A stretch of DNA of 64,000 nt from G963704535 sp963704535 (GTDB lineage Bacteria > Chloroflexota > Chloroflexia > Chloroflexales > Roseiflexaceae), in contig OY969916.1 in the NCBI GenBank assembly GCA_963704535.1, positions 10,354,001 through 10,418,000 on the forward strand, given 5' to 3'. The notes below the pieces were generated by a model. The model saw nothing but the letters and a program-made list of their open reading frames with translations. It was not told where the DNA came from and searched no databases. The position numbers were made by a program, and so were the translations under genes. Below are positions 31,557-40,449 of the stretch, in pieces (the stretch's first letter is position 1; each line of letters starts with the position of its first letter).

Positions 31557-32429
31557 ATGTCAAACGATCAACATATCGACTTCGACTCGCTCTGGGACTA
31601 CGGCGATCCGGTCGCGACCGAGCAGCACTTCCGCCAATTGCTGCCCACGATCGGCGGCGTAGATCAATCCCGCCACATCCAGCTCCTGACCCAGATCGCG
31701 CGTACGCAGGGGCTGCAACGGAACTTCGACCAAGCGCACGTGACCTTGGACGAAGCCGAGCGCATGCTGGCAGGCGACCACACCATGGCAAGGGTTCGCT
31801 ATTTGCTAGAGCGGGGCCGGGTCTTCAACTCGTCGGGGCAGCCCGCTGCGGCGCGGCCGCTTTTCCTGGCGGCCTGGGAGCTGGCCGGCGCCGCCGGCGA
31901 GGATTTCTACGCGATCGACGCGGCGCATATGCTTGGAATCGTCGAGCCGGCGGAGACGGGGCTGGCGTGGAACCTTAAGGCGCTGGACCTGGCTGAGACA
32001 ACTGCAAACGCCCGCGCGCAGGGCTGGCGAGGCTCCCTATACAATAACATCGGGTGGACCTACCACGATCTAGGGCAGTACGAGCTGGCGCTGGGGATCT
32101 TCCAGAAAGCGGTTGAAGCGCGCGAAGCGGCCGGCCAGGCGCGGGAACTCAGGATCGCGCGCTGGTGTGTGGCGCGGGCGCTACGGTCGCTGGGCCGCGT
32201 GGAGCAGGCGCTCGCCATGCAGCGCGGCCTGCTCGAAGCGCAAGTAGAGGGCGCAACCGACGGCTACATCTACGAAGAGCTGGCCGAGTGCCTGCTGGCG
32301 CTGAATAGACCCGCAGAAGCGCGGCCCTATGCGCTCCTGGCGTACCAGGAACTCTCGAAAGATTCCTGGCTGCTCGCACAGGAGCCGGCGCGGGTCGAAC
32401 GGCTTCAGCGGCTTGGGAACGCATCCTGA
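31557..32429 (+). CDS. tetratricopeptide-repeat protein
   Basis: 290 residues from the ATG at 31557. It is entirely helical, with about six TPR hairpins, for example LYNNIGWTYHDLGQYELALG and YIYEELAECLLALNRPAEAR. There is no catalytic domain, signal peptide or membrane span. A scaffold or adaptor role is all that can be inferred. No Shine-Dalgarno is visible because a family A repeat abuts the start. The signal peptidase gene follows 20 bp downstream in the same direction, so the two are probably co-transcribed. Confidence 0.8.
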   Translation: MSNDQHIDFDSLWDYGDPVATEQHFRQLLPTIGGVDQSRHIQLLTQIARTQGLQRNFDQAHVTLDEAERMLAGDHTMARVRYLLERGRVFNSSGQPAAARPLFLAAWELAGAAGEDFYAIDAAHMLGIVEPAETGLAWNLKALDLAETTANARAQGWRGSLYNNIGWTYHDLGQYELALGIFQKAVEAREAAGQARELRIARWCVARALRSLGRVEQALAMQRGLLEAQVEGATDGYIYEELAECLLALNRPAEARPYALLAYQELSKDSWLLAQEPARVERLQRLGNAS

Positions 32430-32449
32430 AGCGAATATAGGAGATCATT

Positions 32450-33049
32450 GTGATACAGCCGCCCGCGCGCCGCCGCATCCCGGCGCGCCAGACGATCGTC
32501 GATCTACTCCAAATGCTAGCCCAGACACTGCTGCTCTTCGTCATTCTCTCGGCGCTGATCGGTCGCTTCGAGATCCACCAGATCAGCATGGAGCCGAACT
32601 TTCACGAGGGCCAGCGCGTGCTCGTCAGTAAGCTTGACAGCCTGTGGTCTTCCATGTTCGCCCGGACGGCGCACGCCGCCGAGACCCAACGCGGCTCGCC
32701 CTTCGCGCTGCGGCGCGGGCAGGTCGTCGTCTTCAACCCGCTGGATAACCAGGGCGACCCGCTGATCAAGCGTGTGATCGGTCTGCCCGGCGAGACGATC
32801 GAGATTCGCGACGGCGCGGTGCTGATCGACGGCGCCGCCCTCGATGAACCATATGTCAACGGGCTCCAGACGATGTGTAGTGCGTACTGCGGCCCGCAGA
32901 AACTGGCCCCCGACAGCTACTTCGTCATGGGCGACAACCGGGTGAACAGCATGGACTCGCGCGCCTTTGGGCCGGTGCCGGCCGAGCACTTCATCGGCCG
33001 GGTGGTGCTACGCTACTGGCCGCCGGAGCAGGTTGAGATCTACCCGTAG
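32450..33049 (+). CDS. lepB: signal peptidase I
   Basis: 199 residues from a GTG at 32450 with AGGAG upstream. One N-terminal membrane anchor, LLQMLAQTLLLFVILSALIG, lies near 20-40. The catalytic Ser is in ISMEPNF near 47, the catalytic Lys in LIKRVIGLPGE near 105, and box E is MGDNRVNSMDSRAFGPV near 162. It cleaves signal peptides on the outer face of the cytoplasmic membrane. An insertion between box B and box D (SMFARTAHAAETQRGSP) is slightly longer than in minimal forms. Confidence 0.95.
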   Translation: MIQPPARRRIPARQTIVDLLQMLAQTLLLFVILSALIGRFEIHQISMEPNFHEGQRVLVSKLDSLWSSMFARTAHAAETQRGSPFALRRGQVVVFNPLDNQGDPLIKRVIGLPGETIEIRDGAVLIDGAALDEPYVNGLQTMCSAYCGPQKLAPDSYFVMGDNRVNSMDSRAFGPVPAEHFIGRVVLRYWPPEQVEIYP

Positions 33050-33070
33050 GGTTTCCTGCTTCCCATAGAT

Positions 33071-33105
33071 GAGCCGGGGAGTGGACATCGTCCGCTCCCC
33101 GGCTC
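33071..33105. terminator. bidirectional hairpin terminator
   Basis: GAGCCGGGGAGTGGAC and its complement pair at 15 of 16 positions around a 3-base loop. It lies between the convergent lepB and GlsB-type genes and can serve both. Confidence 0.7.
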
Positions 33106-33135
33106 GCGTGTTGTGTAGCGCCATTTCCGTCGGCG

Positions 33136-33426
33136 CTAGACCAGCGGTCGCCGGTAGTAGCTTCTGCGGAACAGGCTCAGGATCAGCAACAGAATGATCG
33201 AGCCGAGGATCGCCCATAGAATCTCGATCGTGTAGCCGCCGATGTTGACCGCGAACACTGACGGCAGCCCGACCCTGGGCGCCAGCCAAGTGCCCAACAG
33301 CGCGCCCAGGAAGCCGATCACCACCGAGGCCAGAAAGCCGCCGGGGCTGTAGCCGACCAGCATCTCGGCGATCGCGCCGCAGATCGCCCCGACCAGTATA
33401 AGCAGCAGCAGTTCGACAATTGTCAT
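33136..33426 (-). CDS. GlsB/YeaQ/YmgE-family small membrane protein
   Basis: 96 residues from the ATG at 33426, which has GGAGG upstream. Three hydrophobic spans: IVELLLLILVGAICGAIAEM, then GGFLASVVIGFLGALLGTWL, then IEILWAILGSIILLLILSL. The glycine-rich pattern GAICGAIAE and VIGFLGALLG is typical of this transglycosylase-associated/stress membrane family. Its molecular function is not established. The longer upstream frame to 33531 is repeat-derived and not used. Confidence 0.88.
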   Translation of the reverse strand: MTIVELLLLILVGAICGAIAEMLVGYSPGGFLASVVIGFLGALLGTWLAPRVGLPSVFAVNIGGYTIEILWAILGSIILLLILSLFRRSYYRRPLV

Positions 33427-33514
33427 CACTATCCTCCGAGTCACTACGTTTGGATGATGTTCGTTAAGGATCTTGAGAATGGAAGAGCAGATTGCGTGCC
33501 ACTGATGCGAGACA

Positions 33515-33660
33515 AGATGACAAGATGACAAGATGAAAGGGTGAAGGGGTGAAGGGGTGAAGGGTGGATCTGAGGATAGAGGATAGAGGATAGAGGATAG
33601 AGGAGGGCGGCGAGTTTGTTTGTTCTTTGTTCTTTGTTCTTTGTTCTCGGTCGGTGGTCG
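33515..33660. repeat. compound short tandem repeats
   Basis: Four arrays lie side by side: GACAAGAT units (33510-33535), GTGAAGGG units (about 33540-33565), GAGGATA units (33573-33606) and TTCTTTG units (33618-33650). They separate the GlsB-type gene and the DUF6174-like gene. Confidence 0.8.
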
Positions 33661-33661
33661 G

Positions 33662-34216
33662 CTACGGCAGTGGAGTCAGCTCCAGCACCAGCACGGTCCA
33701 ATTGCTGCCGGGGTAGCATGGCGAGGTGTAGGCGGTGACGCCGCTTGGGTAGCCGAGGGTCGGGTCGTAGGCCAGGAGCGGCATGCGGGTGGCGCAGCGG
33801 TCGAGCGTGTCGTGCAGCGGCGGCAGCAGCCGCGCCAGCGCGGTGCGCGGCGCGCGGAGGGCCGGCACGTGCAGCTCCTCCCCGATCGCGGCAAAGAGCG
33901 CGTTGACCGGCAGGACGCGCTGGGCCACGCGCAGTTGGACATCGTTCAGCGGCGCACCGCTGGCCGTGTCGTGGCCGGCGATCACCCGCTCGTCGCGGAT
34001 CTCCACCGTCCACGGCCCGCTCCTGATCCAGCTCTGGCTCATCCGCGCGGTCATACGGTAGTGATGGATGCCCTGCGCCTGCCAGCGCGCCTGGGCGGCC
34101 GCATGCTGCGGCCCGAGCCCGGCTGGCGTGATCCACAGGCCAGCGGCGCAGATCAACACGGCCAGCGCCAACGCGGCGGCCAACCAGATGCGGGAGCGGT
34201 GTCGCGGCAGTTCCAT
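33662..34216 (-). CDS. DUF6174-like secreted/anchored protein
   Basis: 184 residues. The N-terminal hydrophobic segment IWLLAAALALAVLICAAGLW-like (10-28) acts as signal anchor. The outer domain starts with RWQAQGIHHYRMTARMS, WTVEIRDERVIAGHD and ends with DPTLGYPSGVTAYTSP, the layout of DUF6174 proteins (W..G...Y.....W.V.V.dG.v.......P..i). The function of the family is unknown. It lies downstream of htpG but a strong hairpin separates them. Confidence 0.7.
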   Translation of the reverse strand: MELPRHRSRIWLAAALALAVLICAAGLWITPAGLGPQHAAAQARWQAQGIHHYRMTARMSQSWIRSGPWTVEIRDERVIAGHDTASGAPLNDVQLRVAQRVLPVNALFAAIGEELHVPALRAPRTALARLLPPLHDTLDRCATRMPLLAYDPTLGYPSGVTAYTSPCYPGSNWTVLVLELTPLP

Positions 34217-34245
34217 GCTTAAAAAAGAGTGCTCCTTTTTCTTCC

Positions 34246-34291
34246 TTTAATCGGCGATTTTCGCCCGACCGGGCGAAAATCGCCGATTAAA
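34246..34291. terminator. strong symmetric hairpin, perfect 21-bp stem
   Basis: TTTAATCGGCGATTTTCGCCC (34246-34266) pairs exactly with 34271-34291 around GACC. A/T-rich ends on both sides make it a bidirectional terminator. It follows htpG (minus strand). Confidence 0.8.
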
Positions 34292-34368
34292 AAGAGCTGA
34301 AGTACCTTGCTGCCGCAGGCAATAGCGGCGTTGCTGACGCCACCGCGTAACCCTTGTAGATGGCCGCG

Positions 34369-36249
34369 TTACGTATCGGTGCGAGTGCCGCGCGCGGCGG
34401 CCTCCATGAGCGATTGGATTCGCCCGACCATATCGGCCGGGTTCGGGTGCAGCCCTTCGAGCAGCAGTGCGCTGTCGTAGAGCTGCTCGATCAGCGCGTC
34501 GATCAGCGAGTTAGCCGAGCGCTCGTCGATCAGGCGCGCCAGGTCGGCGATCAGCGCGTGGCCGCGGTTCAGCTCCAGGACCTTCGCCGGCACCTTGTAA
34601 TCGCGGTCGAGCACCCGCTGGATGCGCTCCATCTCGCGGTTGGGGGTGTTCTCAGGCGAGACCAGCCGCACCGGGCTGTTGCGTAGGACGTTCGACGCGC
34701 GCGCGCTGGTCACTCGCTCGCCGAGCACCTCTTTGACACGCACCACCAGCCGGCCGAACAGCTCGTCGGAGACAGCCACCTCGCCGGGGGCGACCTCGCC
34801 GGGCAGCTTCAGATTCGGGTCATCGACGTTACTCAGATTGTGGCCCTCGTACTCGCGCAACCCCGACAGCATAAAGCTGTCCATGACCTCCGGCAGCAGC
34901 AGCGCCTCCAGGCCGCGCTCGGTCAGCGGCTCCAGGTGCGGGCTGCGCCGGGTGGTGGCCAGGTCGCTGCCCAGCACATAGTAGATCTCCTCCTGGCCCT
35001 CGGCCATGCGGCTCTTGTACGCGGCCAGCGAGGTCAGCCCTTCCTCCGAGCTGGTCGAGTGGAAGCGCAGCAGCGGCAGCAGATCCGTTCGCGCCGCGTG
35101 ATCGGACGCCACCCCCTCCTTGAGAAAGACGCCGAACTCCTCCCAGAAGGTCGCGTACTTCTCAGGATCTTTCTCGGCCAGCTCGGCCAGCTCCTTGGTC
35201 AGCCGCCCGGTCAGCGTCTTGCGAATGCGGTTGAGCGTCGGGCTGCTCTGGACCGTCTCACGCGAGACATTGAGCGGCAGGTCCTCGCTATCGACCACGC
35301 CCTCGATGAAGCGGTAGTGGTTGGGCAGCAGTTCGCGGGCCTCCTCCTGGATCAGCACCTTGCGCGAGTACAGCTTGATCTTGCCCTCGGTGCGGCGCTC
35401 GATCAGGCCGCGCTCGCGCTTCGACGGCACAAACAAGAGCGCGTGGATGTCCACCGGCGCGTCAGTCGAGAGGTGCATGTGCATGAGCGGCTCGGTGAAG
35501 TCGAACGTCATCTGGCGGTAGAACTCGTCGTACTGTTTGGCCTCGACCTGGCGCGGCGCCTGGCGCCATAGCGCGGTCTGCTCATTGGCGCGCTCCTCGC
35601 CAACGTAGACCGGGAAGGCCACATAGTTGGAGTGGCGCTTGATGATCTGCTTGAGGCGCCACGACGAGGCGAACTCGGCGGCATCCTCCTTGAGCTTGAG
35701 GATCACCGTCGTCCCACGCTGCTCGCGCTCGGCCGGCCCGACGTCGAAAGTATCGCCGCCGCTCGACCGCCACTGGGCCGCCTCGGTGTCCGGGCGGTGG
35801 GAGCGCGAGATCACGGTAACTTCGTCGGCCACCACAAAGCTGGAGTAGAAGCCGACGCCGAACTGCCCGATGATGCCGCTGCGCTGGACGGCCTCCAGCC
35901 GCTCCATAATCGAGCGCGCCCCCGACTGGGCGATCGTGCCGAGGTTCTCGATCAGCTCCTCGCGGGTCATACCGATGCCGCTGTCGGAGATTGTGATCGT
36001 CTTGGCCTCCTCGTCGGCGTCGATGCGGATCGCCAGCTCGGCCTCCGGGTCGCGTACTTCGTGGTTGGTGAGCATCTCGAACTGGACTCGGTAGAGCGCG
36101 TCCGAGGCGTTCGAGATCAGTTCGCGCAGAAAGATCTCACGGTCGGTGTAGAGCGAATGTGCTAAAATTTGCAGGAGCTGCTTCACCTCCGCACGGAACG
36201 GGACCGGGGTGGCCTCCGGTGCGGGTGAATTTGCGGTCTCAGTGGTCAT
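34369..36249 (-). CDS. htpG: HSP90-family chaperone HtpG
   Basis: 626 residues, normal length. GHKL ATPase domain motifs: ELISNASDALYRVQFE near 40, SDSGIGMTREELIENLGTIA near 93-112 and IGQFGVGFYSSFVVADEV near 130-147. Middle-domain signatures include EGVVDSEDLPLNVSRE. The C-terminal dimerisation domain is present. It refolds client proteins in the cytoplasm with ATP. It starts with ATG at 36249. No obvious heat-shock inverted repeat was seen in the 100 bases upstream. Confidence 0.97.
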   Translation of the reverse strand: MTTETANSPAPEATPVPFRAEVKQLLQILAHSLYTDREIFLRELISNASDALYRVQFEMLTNHEVRDPEAELAIRIDADEEAKTITISDSGIGMTREELIENLGTIAQSGARSIMERLEAVQRSGIIGQFGVGFYSSFVVADEVTVISRSHRPDTEAAQWRSSGGDTFDVGPAEREQRGTTVILKLKEDAAEFASSWRLKQIIKRHSNYVAFPVYVGEERANEQTALWRQAPRQVEAKQYDEFYRQMTFDFTEPLMHMHLSTDAPVDIHALLFVPSKRERGLIERRTEGKIKLYSRKVLIQEEARELLPNHYRFIEGVVDSEDLPLNVSRETVQSSPTLNRIRKTLTGRLTKELAELAEKDPEKYATFWEEFGVFLKEGVASDHAARTDLLPLLRFHSTSSEEGLTSLAAYKSRMAEGQEEIYYVLGSDLATTRRSPHLEPLTERGLEALLLPEVMDSFMLSGLREYEGHNLSNVDDPNLKLPGEVAPGEVAVSDELFGRLVVRVKEVLGERVTSARASNVLRNSPVRLVSPENTPNREMERIQRVLDRDYKVPAKVLELNRGHALIADLARLIDERSANSLIDALIEQLYDSALLLEGLHPNPADMVGRIQSLMEAAARGTRTDT

Positions 36250-36351
36250 CCCTCGCCTCCATATGCCTTTCTAGAGATTATTTGACACGGCACATGATAG
36301 AGGAGGATGGCTGTGTAGGCAAGTTAGAGAAGTATAAACAATGTTATTGCG

Positions 36352-36405
36352 TGAAGTGTGAAATGTGAGGCGTGAAACGTGAGGCGTGAAACGTGACAAT
36401 CGTAA
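36352..36405. repeat. short tandem repeats, GTGAAAC/GTGAAGT 7-mers
   Basis: GTGAAGT, GTGAAAT, GTGAGGC, GTGAAAC, GTGAGGC and GTGAAAC follow each other at 7-bp steps between the divergent htpG start and the peptidase remnant. Confidence 0.8.
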
Positions 36406-36415
36406 ATCAAATACG

Positions 36416-36613
36416 TTATGAGTCACATGCCAGCCACTCGCTCGGATCGACATTCCGGCCCTTCCGCCACACCTCGTAGTGCAGGTGCGGCCCGGTCGCG
36501 TAGCCGGTGGCGCCGGCGCTGCCGAGCGGCGTGCCGGCGGCGAGCGCCTGACCATCGGCGACGGCGACAGCGGCGAGGTGGGCGTAGGCGGCGCTTGCGA
36601 GAGGGCGGATCAA
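36416..36613 (-). pseudogene. C-terminal fragment of an M23 (LytM-type) peptidase
   Basis: About 60 residues read YAHLAAVAVADGQALAAG, TPLGSAGATGYATGPHLHYE and DPSEWLACDS. HLH is the second zinc motif of M23 endopeptidases. The first motif (HxxxD region) and everything upstream are missing. The upstream end fuses directly to the leader of the next plus-strand gene. It is a truncated relic of a cell-wall hydrolase. Confidence 0.75.
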
Positions 36614-36672
36614 GTGCTATCCTTGTCGGTACAGTACTTGTGCAACCCTCAGTCTTCATCGAGGAGTTCGCC

Positions 36673-37893
36673 ATGCTCCGTCGCATCCTTTGGATCGTGA
36701 TCCCCATGTTGCTGTTGGTGGTGCTTGCCGGCGGCGGGCTGCTGACATGGCTGCTCCTCCAGCGGCGAAACGAGCCGGTTCGGCTGGTGGTACTCGGTCC
36801 GGATACCAAGGTGCGCCTGCTGGACGACGGCGAGGAGCTGGTGCTGGCCAGCGATGCCACGCTGGTCGGGTACGCATTCCCCGCGCCATCTCCCGACGGA
36901 CGCCGACTGGCCTATGTGGCCGACGACGCGAACGGCGCCGCGATCGTGAATCTCGACCTGGCGACCGGGACGCGCACGGAGCTGTATCGCAGCCGCGAGC
37001 ACCAGCCGATCAATCTCTCCTGGTCGCCCGATGGAATGTACCTAGTGTTTTTGCTTAACGGCGGGCGCACCGTTCACCTGGTGGCCACCGACGGCTCGCA
37101 GCCAGCCCAGCTGATCGCCTCCGGCCCGCCCTCCTTTTATGCCTGGAGCCCCGACAGCACGACGCTGCTGATGCATCTCGGCGGTCATACCGTCCAAGGC
37201 GGCCACCTGGCCGCCTACCGGCTGGGCGGCGGCCAAGCCAGCACGCTGCTGGGCGACCCAGGCTTCTTCCAGGCGCCGGCATGGGCGCTCGACGGGCAGC
37301 ACTTCTTCTACGTCGCGCAGCCGCCGATTGTGGAACAAACGCCCTCGATCGAGCAGATCAAGAGCGATATCGTGCGCGTCAGCGCCGACGGCAGGGACCC
37401 GGTGATGCTGGTACGCGAGGAGCAGGCCGATCTGCGGGTGGTGCGGGCGCCGAATAGCGACCAGATCGCGTACTCGGTACGGACTCCCGAAGGCTTTGGC
37501 CCGCTCAAGCAGATCGACGGCGCCGGCGGCCAGCCACGCACGCTCTCGCGGGCGGGTGAACGGGTCACGGCATTCTTCTGGTCGCCCGATGGCACCCAGA
37601 TCGCCTACCTGACGCACGATGGGACGTACCAGGCAAACGGCCAGCGCACCTGGCACATCGTCGAACTCGCCGGCGGTGGGGTGCGCGACTTCGAGACCTT
37701 CCAGCCGAGCCAGGCTTTTGTCGGGCTACAAAGCTTCTTTGACGCCTACCTCTTCTCGTTTAGCCCGTGGGCGCCCGACAGCAGCCGGATTGTGTATGGG
37801 GCCGATGATGGCGTGTATGTGCTCGACCCGACCGCCGGTCGCTCCGCGAAAATGGGCGACGGCGCGCTGGGAATGTGGATCGGCGGCAAGTGA
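36673..37893 (+). CDS. membrane-anchored TolB-like beta-propeller protein
   Basis: 406 residues from the ATG at 36673, with GAGGAG upstream. The N-terminal anchor is ILWIVIPMLLLVVLAGGGLLTWLLL (shown in pieces: IVIPMLLLVVLAGGG near 8-22). Repeated PD40/WD40-like blades follow, each with SPDG or SPDS: APSPDGRRLAYVA, SWSPDGMYLVFL, AWSPDSTTLLM, FWSPDGTQIAYL and PDSSRIVYG. Such propellers bind proteins or polysaccharides outside the membrane. No enzyme domain is attached. The tnpB element begins a few bases after its stop, and the element's terminal hairpin could serve as its terminator. Confidence 0.8.
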   Translation: MLRRILWIVIPMLLLVVLAGGGLLTWLLLQRRNEPVRLVVLGPDTKVRLLDDGEELVLASDATLVGYAFPAPSPDGRRLAYVADDANGAAIVNLDLATGTRTELYRSREHQPINLSWSPDGMYLVFLLNGGRTVHLVATDGSQPAQLIASGPPSFYAWSPDSTTLLMHLGGHTVQGGHLAAYRLGGGQASTLLGDPGFFQAPAWALDGQHFFYVAQPPIVEQTPSIEQIKSDIVRVSADGRDPVMLVREEQADLRVVRAPNSDQIAYSVRTPEGFGPLKQIDGAGGQPRTLSRAGERVTAFFWSPDGTQIAYLTHDGTYQANGQRTWHIVELAGGGVRDFETFQPSQAFVGLQSFFDAYLFSFSPWAPDSSRIVYGADDGVYVLDPTAGRSAKMGDGALGMWIGGK

Positions 37894-37898
37894 CGGCT

Positions 37899-37919
37899 CC
37901 CAAGGCTAAAGCACTTGGG
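37899..37919. repeat. right-end hairpin of the tnpB element
   Basis: CCCAAG-GC-taaa-GC-a-CTTGGG folds as an 8-bp stem with one bulge. In TnpB systems the guide RNA covers the 3' part of tnpB and ends at this border, so an omega RNA is expected to terminate here on the minus strand (inference). Confidence 0.55.
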
Positions 37920-37950
37920 CTTCAAGGGGATGCCGCCCCATCCCACACAC

Positions 37951-39058
37951 TCACAATCGAAGTGTTTGGAGACCACGTTGCAAGATGTTGATCGCCGCAT
38001 TCACATCCCGATCCAAGACCATCCCACATTTCGGGCAACTATGCGTGCGCGTGCTCAATATCTTGGGTACCATCTCGCCACAGTCAGAGCACATCTTGGA
38101 TGTGTTGCGAGGGTCTACCAGGATGACCGTTCGGCCAGCTTCTGCCGCTTTGCCGATTGTCATACTGATAAACTGTCTCCACGCCACATCCATTATGCTT
38201 TTGCACATTCCGCGACTTTTACCCATCTCCTGTGGTGCCAGCGCCTCAAACACAATCACCTGATAGGTGTTGACCAACTCCCGGCTGCGCTTGTGGGCAA
38301 AGTCAGAACGTCGGTTCCCGATCCGCTCGTGTATCTTTGCCAGCAGCGTTTTCTGCTTCTGGTTCTCCTCCCAATCCTGGGCATTCTTGGCTGCGTCTTT
38401 GCGCTTCTGAACGCGCTTGAGATCGGCTTCGTCCCGGCGATAGAAGCGCGGGTTCTCGATCTGTTCGCCATTCGAGAGCGTGGCAAAGGACAACAGCCCG
38501 ACATCCACACCCGTGATATGCTCGGTCGGTGGCAAGGTTGCTGCCGCCGTCTGACACGAGATGCAGACGTACCACTTGCCCGTGCGCCGATCGGGAAAGT
38601 GTGACCGTTTTGGGCGTGCCTTGCATAGGCCGATGCAGCACCAGCTTGACCGCGCCGATCTTGCTGACAATCAGCCGCTCGCCGTCTAGTCGCACCCCGT
38701 TGCCATACTGCGGATAGGTGATACTGTCATAGCGCCCAAACTGCTTGAAGCGCGGATAGCCCGGCTCCTCCGCTCCCTGCTTGACGCGCTGAAAGAACGC
38801 CTGGAACGCCAGATCAACGCGTACCTGGACATTTTGCAGCACCTGACTATGTATCTGTTTGAGCGCGGGTCGTTCGGCTTTCCAGATAGGAAGCAAGGCT
38901 TGCGTGTCATACAACCCGCATTTGATGCCGTTGGTGTAGGCATCGCGGCGGGTCTGAAGCGTCTGGTTGTAGACCCATCGGCACGCCTCAAGCTGGTGCT
39001 CAAGGATACGGCGTTGGCCGTTGGTGAGATAGACGCGGTATTTGTAGGCTTTTGGCAT
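37951..39058 (-). pseudogene. tnpB: TnpB RNA-guided nuclease, one frameshift
   Basis: About 369 codons starting MPKAYKYRVYLTNGQRRILE at 39058. The first frame is good to GTPKTVTLSR (near 38575) and the second resumes at TGKWYVCIS. A single inserted base near 38570-38580 explains the shift. The nuclease part is otherwise complete: RuvC Asp in GVDVGLLSFATLSNG, Glu in VIVFEALAP, zinc finger CSDCG...CPKCG and the last Asp in LDRDVNAAINIL. TnpB is a transposon-encoded, RNA-guided DNA endonuclease ancestral to Cas12. If the indel is a read error, the protein should be functional. Confidence 0.85.
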
Positions 39059-39154
39059 ACATTAAGTATACTACGCCATTGCTTAAAGTGCAACATATGT
39101 TCTGTCCATTCTCACTGAGGACTAAAGTGACTCAAGCGAGTGAAGCCCTTATAT

Positions 39155-39175
39155 CCCAGAGCTTTAGCTCCTGGG
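39155..39175. repeat. left-end hairpin of the tnpB element
   Basis: CCCA-GAGCT-tt-AGCTC-c-TGGG folds as a 9-bp stem with one bulge. It resembles the right-end hairpin in sequence (CCCA...CTTTAGC...TGGG). Confidence 0.6.
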
Positions 39176-39217
39176 CTTTACGGGCTAGCATTGTAAATTG
39201 AGAATTGAGCATGAAGG

Positions 39218-39281
39218 GTGGTGGAAAGGGGTTCTTGAGGAGGCTGCCCCCTCAAACTCCCCCTTTTCAGACAGTCTCTCA
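39218..39281. repeat. dispersed palindromic repeat, family A (copy 7)
   Basis: GGTGGTGGAAAGGGGTTC, core TTGAGGAGGCTGCCCCCTCAA, CTCCCCCTTTTCAGACAG. Its edge contains the TGA stop codon of the minus-strand fabG. Confidence 0.85.
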
Positions 39282-40025
39282 GGGCATGACCCAGCCACCG
39301 TCGATGGCGAGCACCTGGCCGGTGATGTATGAGGCGGCCGGCGTGAGCAGAAACACAATCGCCGGGGCGACCTCCTCACATGTCCCGAAGCGCCGCAGAG
39401 CGATCGCCTCGGTGGCCCACTGGCGCAGCGCCGCCGGGATCGTCGCCAGCAGCTCGGTCTCGATATAGCCGGGCGCGACGATATTGGCGGTGATGCCGTC
39501 GAGGGCGATCTCACGAGCCAGCGCGCGCGTCAGGCCCACCAGCCCGGCCTTGGCCGCAGCATAGTTGACCTGGCCGACATTGCCGGCCAGCCCGGCCAGC
39601 GACCCGATGTTGACGATCCGCCCATAGCCGCGGGCGCGCATCGGGGCCAGCACCGCCCGGCAGCATAAAAAGACCCCGGTGAGGTTGGTGTCGATCACCG
39701 CGCGCCACTGCTCATCCTTCATACGTAGAAACGGCGCGTCGGCGGTGATGCCGGCGTTGTTCACCAGCATGTCCAGCCGCCCCCAGCGCGCGAGGCAGGC
39801 CTCGACCATCGCCGTGACGGCGGCCTCGTCGGTGACGTCGGCGCCGTACGCCAGCGCCTCACCGCCCGCCGCCGTGATCGCCGCGACGACCTCCTGGGCG
39901 GCGGCGGCGTTGCTTTGATAGTTGACCAGCACGCACGCGCCCTGGCGGGCAAGTTCAAGCGCAGTGGCACGGCCGATACCGCGGGATGCGCCGGTGACAA
40001 TGGCGACCTGATCGGCGAGTAGCAT
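39279..40025 (-). CDS. fabG: 3-oxoacyl-ACP reductase-type SDR
   Basis: 248 residues. NAD(P) motif VTGASRGIGRATALEL near 10-25 and VNNAGIT near 87. Catalytic Ser in NIGSLAGLAGNVGQ, then YAAAKAGLVGL (Tyr and Lys in YxxxK) near 152, and the C-terminal SYITGQVLAIDGGWVMP. It reduces 3-ketoacyl-ACP in fatty-acid synthesis, or acetoacetyl-CoA as a PhaB-like enzyme; sequence alone does not separate these. It is not adjacent to other fab genes. It starts at 40025. Two 29-bp direct repeats lie in the upstream region. Confidence 0.9.
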   Translation of the reverse strand: MLLADQVAIVTGASRGIGRATALELARQGACVLVNYQSNAAAAQEVVAAITAAGGEALAYGADVTDEAAVTAMVEACLARWGRLDMLVNNAGITADAPFLRMKDEQWRAVIDTNLTGVFLCCRAVLAPMRARGYGRIVNIGSLAGLAGNVGQVNYAAAKAGLVGLTRALAREIALDGITANIVAPGYIETELLATIPAALRQWATEAIALRRFGTCEEVAPAIVFLLTPAASYITGQVLAIDGGWVMP

Positions 40026-40130
40026 CGTGGAGTGCTTTCTCTGTTACCTGGTGGCTTTGAGATGGGCAGCGTGACGGATGGGACGCCTCCGCGCCCTCCA
40101 GCCGGGCATTATACCACCACGCGACTCGGT

Positions 40131-40207
40131 TCACGGGTCTATGCTCACCAAATCGGCACGTCGGGGATGAACATCTGCTCACAGGTCGATGCTCACCAAA
40201 TCGGCAC
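40131..40207. repeat. pair of 29-bp direct repeats upstream of fabG
   Basis: Copies at 40131-40159 and 40179-40207 share ATGCTCACCAAATCGGCAC exactly and the 10 preceding bases with two or three differences. The 48-bp period is near four and a half helical turns. They lie 106-182 bp upstream of the fabG start, in a possible regulatory position. Confidence 0.7.
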
Positions 40208-40336
40208 ATTCGGCGTAAACAATAGTTCATCTTCGCCGGCCGCTTCGGCTTACAGTCGTACCACGGTCGGTTGTATACATTCATCGTCCGTTCATAGACA
40301 TGGCGTATCCTTTAGTTGATGGAGGGGGAATACCTA

Positions 40337-40372
40337 AGACCAGGCCGGCCGAGTTCGCTCGACCGGCCTGGT
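40337..40372 (+). terminator. terminator-like hairpin without an obvious gene
   Basis: GACCAGGCCGGCCGA and its complement pair at 14 of 15 positions around a 6-base loop, followed by ATTTCGTT. The 300 bases before it on the plus strand contain no supportable ORF, so it may end a small RNA or guard the next gene against read-through. Confidence 0.55.
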
Positions 40373-40449
40373 CATTTCGTTGTCCTCCGCTTGCACACCG
40401 CCGCCCCGGCTGCTACAATGCGAGAAATCTTTCTAAGAAACTGCCTGAA

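Larger units (their letters stand above)
37895..39180 (-). mobile_element. IS200/IS605-group element carrying only tnpB (IS1341-like)
   Basis: A single tnpB gene lies between two similar imperfect hairpins, 37899-37919 and 39155-39175, which have the look of subterminal hairpins recognised by TnpA in this group. No tnpA is present. The exact ends cannot be fixed by eye. The element sits between the propeller gene and fabG. Confidence 0.7.
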
